The position numbers were made by a program, and so were the translations under genes. Below are positions 58,083 through 64,000 of a DNA stretch of 64,000 nucleotides, piece after piece. The DNA is from Hyalangium versicolor (GTDB lineage: Bacteria > Myxococcota > Myxococcia > Myxococcales > Myxococcaceae). Positions within the stretch are counted from its first letter, which is position 1. Each line of letters starts with the position of its first letter. The notes under the pieces are model-generated. The model saw nothing but the letters and a program-made list of their open reading frames with translations, made no database searches and was not told where the DNA came from. The DNA is taken from NCBI RefSeq assembly GCF_020103695.1, contig NZ_JAHXBF010000001.1:911607-975606 (forward strand). Reading direction: 5' to 3'.

Positions 58083-58982
58083 TCAGGGAGCGTCCTGGAA
58101 GAGCTGTTCGTAGTCCACGACGCGCATCCGTGTGGTGATGGCCCGGTAGGACACCCCGTTGTGCGTGCACCGGCTGTAGAAGGGCATCAACAGCTCGGGG
58201 GTGCAGTGCAGCCAGCAGGCGCCGACGAATTGCATGGGCTCGCACTGCTGCGCTGAACTCATCCCCGCGCAGGCCCGAGTGAGGTACGCGCTGTCGCTGC
58301 TGATGAGCCGGTCCACGCCGAAGAAGAGCCCCTCGTCCGTGAAGAGGTTGCCGAAGAAGCAGGCCTCCCGGACGCTCAACGTCGCGAGTTCCTGGATGCT
58401 GTAGGGGATGAGCTCTCCGTGCGCATCCCGGCCCAGCACCGAGATGGGGATGCTGAGCCCGTACCGGTTCACATGCGCCATGAGGCACGCGGTGATGACC
58501 TGCTGCTCGGCCGTAGTGGCGGGCGCGCCGGCCGCCCAATCCGGAGCCAGCCCCAGGTTGCCGCTCCAGCTATAGCTCTGACCCGTCTGCGGATCCGTAT
58601 AGGAGCGCGTCTCTCCCGCGGGCACGGCGCACCGGACGATGTAGCGCATCACCATGTCGCTCAGCGCGGGATTCGTCGCGAACCAGGACGCGAAGTTCTC
58701 CGCGGACAGGCCATTGGCACTGAGCCCGTTGGCCGAGAGTCCGTTCGCGCTGAGCCCATTGGCTGAGAGTCCATTCGCGCTGAGCCCGTTGGCCGATAGC
58801 CCGTTCATCGAGTCGAGTTCCTGGCTCCGGGTGCTCGGTGAGAAGGGCTCGGGCTCCTCCTCCGCGGGGCCACAGCCCGACGCTGCCAGCAGCAGCATCA
58901 CGGCCAGGGCCCACCTGCTTGCTCCTTTCGCACGGACTCGGACTCCCGCGCGGCTCAGGGTCTGGGGGGTCATCTCTGTCAT
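58083..58982 (-). CDS. lipoprotein with NGLSA pentad repeats
   Basis: About 299 residues from ATG 58982 (AAGGA upstream). Signal peptide with lipobox LAASGC, then an acidic linker, seven tandem NGLSA units (58701-58805), and a globular domain of about 200 residues with ten or so Cys and Trp/Tyr-rich motifs (FASWFATNPALSDMVMRY, VREACFFGNLF, GACWLHCTPELL). NGLSA/NGL-type repeats before a Cys-containing domain recur in myxobacterial lipoproteins as far as I recall. Probably surface or periplasmic, with disulfides. Function unknown. Confidence 0.78.
   Translation of the reverse strand: MTEMTPQTLSRAGVRVRAKGASRWALAVMLLLAASGCGPAEEEPEPFSPSTRSQELDSMNGLSANGLSANGLSANGLSANGLSANGLSANGLSAENFASWFATNPALSDMVMRYIVRCAVPAGETRSYTDPQTGQSYSWSGNLGLAPDWAAGAPATTAEQQVITACLMAHVNRYGLSIPISVLGRDAHGELIPYSIQELATLSVREACFFGNLFTDEGLFFGVDRLISSDSAYLTRACAGMSSAQQCEPMQFVGACWLHCTPELLMPFYSRCTHNGVSYRAITTRMRVVDYEQLFQDAP
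58701..58805 (-). repeat. seven 15-bp units encoding NGLSA
   Basis: Exactly seven pentads with synonymous differences between units (for example GTT/ATT for Asn on the plus strand), directly after a Met and before the Cys-rich domain. Confidence 0.95.
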
Positions 58983-59219
58983 GGGGGTCCTTTCAGCTAG
59001 ACAAGATGGCGACCGTGACACGGTAATGAAGGGCGGTCCGTTTCCAGGGTGATCGGGTTTTCGTTTCCGAACGTGAGAAGCGTGCGGTGCTCAACAGCCC
59101 GCCGATCCTCCGTCCAGTTCCCGATAGCGGGGGATGCCTGTGGCCCGCGGATGCCTCTCTTGTGGAGAGCCCCACGGCACTGTTCCGGGTGTCGGGTCCC
59201 GTCGGGCTCGAAGCCGGTC

Positions 59220-62200
59220 ATGAACGCTCTCGCCAGGCCCATGGAAGCCCCATCCGGCACGGTGGCCCTCGTCTTCACCGACATCCAGGGCTCCACCTTG
59301 CTGTGGGAGCGTTGCAGCACGGGCATGCGCCTGGCGCTGGAGCTGCACGACCGCATCCTCCGCACCCTGCTGGGAACCACCTCGGGCTACGAGGTGAAGA
59401 CGCAGGGCGACTCCTTCATGGTCGCCTTCCCCACGGTGTCGGACGCGATGCGCTGGTGTCTGGACGTGCAGGAAGTGCTGCTCAACGCTCCTTGGCCGGA
59501 GGAACTGCTGGCTCAGCCCGAGGGGGCGGTGGAGCGAGGGCCGCATGGGCTCTTGTTCCGGGGCCTGCGCGTGCGCATGGGCGTGCACGTGGGCGAGCCC
59601 GAGCTGCGCGTGGATTCCCGCACCGGCCAGGTGGACTACGTGGGCCGGATGGTGAACGTGGCGGCCCGCGTGGCGGATGCGGGCCACGGCGGCCAGGTGC
59701 TGCTGAGCGGCGCGGCGTGGGCCCAGGTGGCCGGCATGCTGGAGCGCCTGGGGCGGCCCTCGGTGCGCGTGCTCGGCAACTTCCGCCTCAAGGGTATCTC
59801 CGAGCCTGTTCCGCTCCTGGAGGTGCTGCCCCTGTCGCTGGCGGAGCGGCGCTTCGAGTCCCTTCGCGTGCAGGAGGAGCGGCGCGGCAACCTCCCCGAG
59901 GATGCGGGGGACTTCATCGGCCGCGAGGAGGAGCTGGACACGCTGCGGCTGTGGCTCTCGGAGGGAGCGCGGCTCATCACGATCATGGGGCCGGGGGGCA
60001 TGGGGAAGACGCGGTTGGTCACCCATTTCGGCAGCCTCGAATTGGGCACGCGCTCCTGGGAGGGCGGCGTGTGGTGGTGCGATCTCACCGAGGCGAAGAC
60101 GCTCGAGGACATCTGCCACGTCGTCGGGCAGGCGCTCGGGGCGCACCTGAGCAGCGGTTCGGGGGAGGATTTGGTGGGCCAGTTGGGGCGCGCGCTGAGC
60201 GGGCGCGGGCCCGCGCTGGTCATCCTGGACAACCTGGAGCACCTGCTGGAGCACGTACCGGCCACGCTCCGGCGGTGGATCGTCCTGGCGCCGCAAGCGC
60301 GTTTCCTCGTGACTTCGCAGGAGTCCCTGCGCCTGGCGGGAGAGCGGATCCTGGATCTGGCTCCGCTGGGGCTGCCGGACGAGTCCGCGCGCACGCTGGA
60401 GGCGATCTCCCGCGCGGAGGCGGTGCGCCTGTTCGTCCGCCGGGCGGAGGTGGCTCGGCCGGGCTTCGAGCTGACCGAGTCCGAGGCGCCGCTGGTGGCG
60501 GACATCGTTCGGCGACTGGATGGGATTGCCCTGGCCATCGAACTGGCGGCGGCGCGCACGGCGCTGCTGGGCGTGGGGCAGATCCGGGATCGGCTGTCCA
60601 AGCGCTTCGATCTGCTGCGCAGCGGGCAACGGGACGCGGTGGCTCGGCAGGCGACGCTCCGAGGGGCGATCGACTGGTCGTGGAACCTGCTCGATGTGAC
60701 GGAGCAGGCGGTGTTGGCGCAGTGCTCGGTGTTCCGAGGAGGCTTCACCCTGGAGGCGGCCGAGGCGGTGCTCGCGCCGGTGGCGGGCGGGCCGGACGTA
60801 CTCGAGAGCGTCCAGGCGCTGCGGTCCAAGTCACTGCTACGGGCAGGGGCCTCGGAGGCGATGCCGGGCGAATTGCGCCTCGGCATGTACGAGAGCATCC
60901 GTGAGTACGCCTCTGCCCGGTTGGCCGAGACAGAGGACAGCGCGGCGCTCATTGGCCGCCAGGCGGATTTCTATTTGTCGATGGCACGGGAGCTGCGTGG
61001 TCCGGCACGTGGCGGAGGAGTGGAGGCGCTCCGCCGGCTGATGCTGGAGCGGGAGAACCTGCTGGCCGTGTGCGATCACGGGCTGGCTTCGTGGCCGCCG
61101 ACTCCCGAGTCCGTGAAGCGATCGCTGGATGCGTTGGTGGCGCTGGAGCCGGACATCGCCTCTCGCGGGCCGGTGGGCATCACCCTGCCGCGGTTGGATC
61201 GGGCGCTGGAGCAGGCGTCGACGCTCTCCCAGGACTCGCTGCTGCGCGCCGAGGCGCTGGCGGTGCGAGGCCGGGCCTGGCTGGAGACGGGGCAGCTCGC
61301 GGCGGCGCGCAGGGATCTGGAGCAGGCGCGTGCCTCGTTCCGGACGCTGGGCGCGGGAGTGCAGGAGAAGCGGATCCTGGTCGATCTGTCGATCGTCGCC
61401 CGGCATGAGGGGCACGTGGACGAGGCCTGGCGCTTCATCCAGGAGGCACGGAGCCTGCCCTCGGGACGGGACCGGTGGCTGGAGGCCTATACGGTTGGGA
61501 ACCTGGGCATCATCGAGCAGGTGCGCAGTGGCCCGGGAGCGGCAGTGCCTCACCTGCATGCGGCGCTGGGGTTGTTCCGGGCGGTGGGAGATCTGACCTT
61601 CGAGGTGCTCTTCCTCAACAACCTGGCGTTGGCGATTGGTGAAGCCGGCGGCACGGCCGAGGCGGTGCGCTTCTTGGAGGAGGCGCTCGCGAAGGCTCTG
61701 GGCGCGGGCAGCCGCTCGGGGCAGGCCTTCGCGCGGTTGAACCTGGGCTGTTGCCTGCTGGATGCGGATCGCCCCTCCGAGGCGAGTGAGCACCTGGAAG
61801 CCGTGGTGGAGCTGGCTCGGCAGTTGGGCATGCGCATCGTTGAGGGATGCGCCTGGGGTGAGCTGGGCCGGGCCTTCCTGGACTCGGGAGTGCTGGAGGT
61901 GGCCGAGACCTACTTGATGAGCGCCACGTCGATCTTGACCCAGGTGTCTCGTTGGCACGCGCTGCGGTTCTCGCTGCATCTGGCGGCGTCCCAGGCTTCG
62001 CGGGGCGCGGTAGAGGAGGCCCGGAGGAGCTTCTCGGCGTTGGGCTCGGCACCCGAGCTCGAGAACGATCCGGTGCTGCGCGAGCTGGCATCTCTGCTCC
62101 GGGCGACGCTGGATCTGATCGCGTTGCGCGCGGCAGCTTCTGGGAGCCCGGAGGCGGAGCAGAGCAGGGCGGAGGTCCACCGTCGGCTGGAGCGCGCGCG

Positions 62201-62285
62201 GCACGTTCCGCTCGAGGGGGCCTCGTCGGACTTGCGCGGCTGGCTGCGGATCCTTGAGGCGGAGCTGCGCACGTTGAAGGCGTAG
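59220..62285 (+). CDS. adenylate cyclase-STAND ATPase-TPR regulator
   Basis: 1021 residues from ATG 59220 (another possible start is seven codons later). Residues about 10-195 are a class III cyclase: metal Asp D21 (FTDIQGST) and D64 (KTQGDSFMVAF), adenine-specifying K60, and NVAARV with the transition-state Asn/Arg, so it looks catalytically intact. Residues about 230-560 are a STAND/NB-ARC-type NTPase with Walker A GPGGMGKTRL (K263), Walker B PALVILDNLEHLL and GIALAIELAAART. The rest is a helical TPR-like sensor region. It would make cAMP under control of the NTPase switch. No DNA-binding domain seen. Confidence 0.88.
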   Translation: MNALARPMEAPSGTVALVFTDIQGSTLLWERCSTGMRLALELHDRILRTLLGTTSGYEVKTQGDSFMVAFPTVSDAMRWCLDVQEVLLNAPWPEELLAQPEGAVERGPHGLLFRGLRVRMGVHVGEPELRVDSRTGQVDYVGRMVNVAARVADAGHGGQVLLSGAAWAQVAGMLERLGRPSVRVLGNFRLKGISEPVPLLEVLPLSLAERRFESLRVQEERRGNLPEDAGDFIGREEELDTLRLWLSEGARLITIMGPGGMGKTRLVTHFGSLELGTRSWEGGVWWCDLTEAKTLEDICHVVGQALGAHLSSGSGEDLVGQLGRALSGRGPALVILDNLEHLLEHVPATLRRWIVLAPQARFLVTSQESLRLAGERILDLAPLGLPDESARTLEAISRAEAVRLFVRRAEVARPGFELTESEAPLVADIVRRLDGIALAIELAAARTALLGVGQIRDRLSKRFDLLRSGQRDAVARQATLRGAIDWSWNLLDVTEQAVLAQCSVFRGGFTLEAAEAVLAPVAGGPDVLESVQALRSKSLLRAGASEAMPGELRLGMYESIREYASARLAETEDSAALIGRQADFYLSMARELRGPARGGGVEALRRLMLERENLLAVCDHGLASWPPTPESVKRSLDALVALEPDIASRGPVGITLPRLDRALEQASTLSQDSLLRAEALAVRGRAWLETGQLAAARRDLEQARASFRTLGAGVQEKRILVDLSIVARHEGHVDEAWRFIQEARSLPSGRDRWLEAYTVGNLGIIEQVRSGPGAAVPHLHAALGLFRAVGDLTFEVLFLNNLALAIGEAGGTAEAVRFLEEALAKALGAGSRSGQAFARLNLGCCLLDADRPSEASEHLEAVVELARQLGMRIVEGCAWGELGRAFLDSGVLEVAETYLMSATSILTQVSRWHALRFSLHLAASQASRGAVEEARRSFSALGSAPELENDPVLRELASLLRATLDLIALRAAASGSPEAEQSRAEVHRRLERARHVPLEGASSDLRGWLRILEAELRTLKA

Positions 62286-62327
62286 GAAGAGGCTACAGCG
62301 CGCCCCGCGCGCTGATATGCAGGGCCT

Positions 62328-63074
62328 ATGACCGATAACGTTCTCTCGGTCCAGCAACTGCGCAAGCAGTACGGCGCCACCGTCGCCGTGGACGGCATCT
62401 CGTTCGAGGTGCGACGCAACGAGATCGTCGGGCTGCTGGGGCCCAACGGAGCAGGGAAGACCACGACCATCAACATGGTCCTCGGCGTCCTCGAGCCGAG
62501 CGCCGGGTCCATCCACATCGAAGGCGTGGATCTCTCGAAGCGGCGCTCCCAGGCGCTTTCGTGCACCAACTTCGCCGCGGTCTACGCGCCGCTGCCCGGC
62601 AACCTCACCGTCCAGCAGAACCTGCGCGTCTTCGGACTCCTCTACGGTGTGAAGAAGCTCTCCGAGCGCATCGAGACGCTGCTCACCCAGTTCGATCTCC
62701 AGAAGTTCCGGGACGTGAAGTGCGGAGTGCTCTCCTCGGGAGAGCAGACGCGCGTGGCCCTGGCCAAGGCCATGCTCAACAGCCCACGGCTCCTGCTCCT
62801 GGACGAGCCCACCGCCTCGCTCGATCCCGCGACGGCCCAGGACATCCGCGCTCGGATCCGCGAGTTCTCCACGAGCGGTTCCAGCGGTGTGCTGTGGACG
62901 TCGCACAACATGTACGAAGTGGAGGAGGTCTGCGACCGCGTGCTCTTCGTCTCGCGCGGCAAGGTGCTCCTCGAAGGAGACCCCAAGACGCTGCCGCGAG
63001 AGCACGGCAAGGCCACCCTCGAGGAGCTGTTCATCACCGTGGCGCGAGAGCCGCTCGCGCTGGCCCAGAGCTGA
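62328..63074 (+). CDS. ABC-2 type exporter ATPase
   Basis: 248 residues. Walker A GPNGAGKTTT, Q-loop region AAVYAPLPGNLTVQQ (the usual Gln is not obvious), signature LSSGEQTRVALAK (SSGEQ in place of SGGQ), Walker B LLLLDEPTASLDP and switch His WTSHNMYEVEE. The wording is of the drug/polysaccharide exporter (CcmA-like) class. It lies six bases before its permease gene. Confidence 0.92.
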   Translation: MTDNVLSVQQLRKQYGATVAVDGISFEVRRNEIVGLLGPNGAGKTTTINMVLGVLEPSAGSIHIEGVDLSKRRSQALSCTNFAAVYAPLPGNLTVQQNLRVFGLLYGVKKLSERIETLLTQFDLQKFRDVKCGVLSSGEQTRVALAKAMLNSPRLLLLDEPTASLDPATAQDIRARIREFSTSGSSGVLWTSHNMYEVEEVCDRVLFVSRGKVLLEGDPKTLPREHGKATLEELFITVAREPLALAQS

Positions 63075-63079
63075 GCATC

Positions 63080-63883
63080 ATGTCCATCCAACGTGCCGCC
63101 GCCATCGTCCTGCGTCAGTTCTTCCTCATCCGCGGGAGTCTCTCGCGCATCTTCCCGCTCTTCGTCTGGGTGGCCATCGACATCATCCTGTGGGGCTTCA
63201 TCACCCGGTACTTCAGCTCCTTCTCCGCGCCGGGGCTGAACCTGCTGCCCTCGCTCCTGGGCGCGGTGCTGCTCTGGGACTTCCTCACCCGAGTCATGCA
63301 GGGCGTGACGATGGCGTTCTTCGAGGACGTGTGGTCGCGCAACTTCCTCAACGTCTTCGCGTCGCCCATCCATATCTCGGAGTACGTCGGCGGGCTGGTG
63401 CTCTCCAGCATCGCGACGAGTTCCGTTGGCCTCCTCGTCATGGTCGCCGTGGCCAGCGCCGCATTTGGCCTGTCCATGTTCTCCTACGGTGTGCTGCTCG
63501 TGCCGTTCCTGCTCGTGCTGTTCCTGTTCGGGATCGCGCTCGGCATCTTCGGCAGCGCGGTGGTGCTGAGGCTCGGGCCGTCCGCGGAGTGGTTCGTCTG
63601 GCCCATCCCCGCCGTGATCTCCCCGTTCGCGGGAGTCTTCTATCCCGTCTCGACGCTCCCACCGTGGATGCAGCTCATCTCGCACCTGTTGCCGCCGTCC
63701 CATGTCTTCGAGGGCATGCGGACGATCGTCGCGGGAGGCTCCTTCTCGGGCACCACGCTGCTCTGGGGCATGGGATTGGCGGTGATCTACATCCTGCTTG
63801 CCTGCGCGTTCTTCATGAGCGTGTTCCGGCATGCCGTGCGCACGGGCCTCATTGCCCGCTACAGCGCCGAGAGCGTGAGCTAG
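63080..63883 (+). CDS. ABC-2 type permease
   Basis: 267 residues from ATG 63080 with about six membrane helices (SLLGAVLLWDFL, VGLLVMVAVASAAFGL, LLVPFLLVLFLFGIALGIFG, LAVIYILLACAFFM) and the family signature PISPFAGVFYP-like stretch AVISPFAGVFYPVSTLPPWM followed by HLLPPSHVFEGMR. The stop codon TAG at 63881 coincides with the TA where the following IS element appears to be inserted, so the last residues may be altered. Substrate unknown. Confidence 0.88.
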   Translation: MSIQRAAAIVLRQFFLIRGSLSRIFPLFVWVAIDIILWGFITRYFSSFSAPGLNLLPSLLGAVLLWDFLTRVMQGVTMAFFEDVWSRNFLNVFASPIHISEYVGGLVLSSIATSSVGLLVMVAVASAAFGLSMFSYGVLLVPFLLVLFLFGIALGIFGSAVVLRLGPSAEWFVWPIPAVISPFAGVFYPVSTLPPWMQLISHLLPPSHVFEGMRTIVAGGSFSGTTLLWGMGLAVIYILLACAFFMSVFRHAVRTGLIARYSAESVS

Positions 63884-64000
63884 TGGAGTGTCCGACAAGT
63901 CATTCGACATAGTCGTGGGGAATGAATAGCTCTGGTGGATGAGGAGACGACCGCCGCACCTGATCCATCTGGTCCCCGAAGAAGCAGCGTACTTGGAGAG
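63883..64000 (+). mobile_element. left end of an IS630-like element (partial)
   Basis: Right after a TA (63881-63882) the sequence begins GTGGAGTGTCCGACAAGTCA, followed by a short leader and a frame that looks like the start of an IS630-type transposase. IS630/Tc1 elements insert at TA. The right end lies beyond the window, so the inverted repeat cannot be checked. Confidence 0.55.
63939..64000 (+). CDS. transposase N-terminus, IS630-like (partial)
   Basis: ATG 63939 opens MRRRPPHLIHLVPEEAAYLE to the window edge. The pattern of a basic start and L-x-x-E-E-x-x-x-L-E is how many IS630-family transposases begin. Only 20 residues are visible, so the family call is tentative. Confidence 0.5.
   Translation, partial: MRRRPPHLIHLVPEEAAYLE

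Noticed and set aside
60837..63005. 722-codon minus-strand frame opposite the cyclase and ABC genes
   Set aside because: Shadow frame without recognisable domain.

Overview
The window is very GC-rich, almost fully coding DNA with short gaps and many overlapping start/stop codons. Several features point to a myxobacterium of the Cystobacterineae type (Archangium, Cystobacter, Hyalangium, Stigmatella or a relative): many lipoproteins, NtrC-type two-component regulators, duplicated MacB-like permeases, a very large repeat-built STAND ATPase, a lipoprotein toxin with an immunity partner, and a histone-like Lys/Ala tail. The assignment rests on gene content and style only; no rRNA or tRNA gene was seen.

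Layout. (1) 1-4906, minus strand: C-terminally cut giant gene for a C-N hydrolase (nitrilase)-NACHT-pentapeptide-WD40 protein, followed by two tandem exported trypsin-like proteases (4972-6848, minus). (2) 6926-14344: complete histidine operon hisGDCHABF-hisN-hisIE with overlapping genes, preceded by an unlisted 30-codon His-rich leader peptide and a terminator hairpin, i.e. a classical attenuator. (3) 14466-16576: polysaccharide deacetylase, MarR regulator, metallophosphoesterase. (4) 16708-20132: lipoprotein with a candidate restriction-endonuclease-fold toxin domain, overlapping a probable immunity gene. (5) 20175-21130: INSIG-like membrane protein and a 37-residue membrane protein. (6) 21424-32040: MacA-like adaptor, MacB-type ATPase, two duplicated-type permeases, a second ATPase, a sigma54 activator and its histidine kinase, with a possible sigma54 promoter and a dyad in front. 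(7) 32144-35839: an 805-residue helical-repeat protein ending in 28 tandem (x-L-P-K-I/V) pentads, next to a trigger-factor-like chaperone that lacks the ribosome-binding domain. (8) 37086-43919: lipoate/2-oxoacid dehydrogenase group (lpd, lipA, E2, a TPR/ClpX-zinc-finger/P-loop protein, and lipB fused to a Nudix domain). (9) 43967-49242: two membrane desaturases, ACP, fatty acyl-AMP ligase and a BAHD-type acyltransferase, a fatty-acid-derived specialised-metabolite cassette; a cytochrome P450 converges on it. (10) 49252-53440, minus: P450, metallo-beta-lactamase-fold hydrolase, ribA, moeA. (11) 53599-58040: histone-tail/chagasin-like protein and RNase R. (12) 58083-64000: lipoprotein with NGLSA repeats, adenylate cyclase-STAND-TPR regulator, ABC-2 exporter, and the left end of an IS630-like element inserted at the exporter's stop codon.

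How the genes work together. The his operon encodes every step from PRPP to histidine and is probably controlled by charged tRNA-His. LipB and LipA make the lipoyl group carried by the E2 and re-oxidised by Lpd. In the lipid cassette the ligase would load a free fatty acid onto the ACP, the desaturases would modify it, and the acyltransferase would transfer it to an unknown acceptor. The strongest candidates for undescribed biology are the nitrilase-NACHT-WD40 protein with near-identical repeats that vary at fixed positions, the LPK-repeat protein with its dedicated chaperone, the desaturase/ACP/FAAL/BAHD cassette, and the lipoprotein toxin pair.
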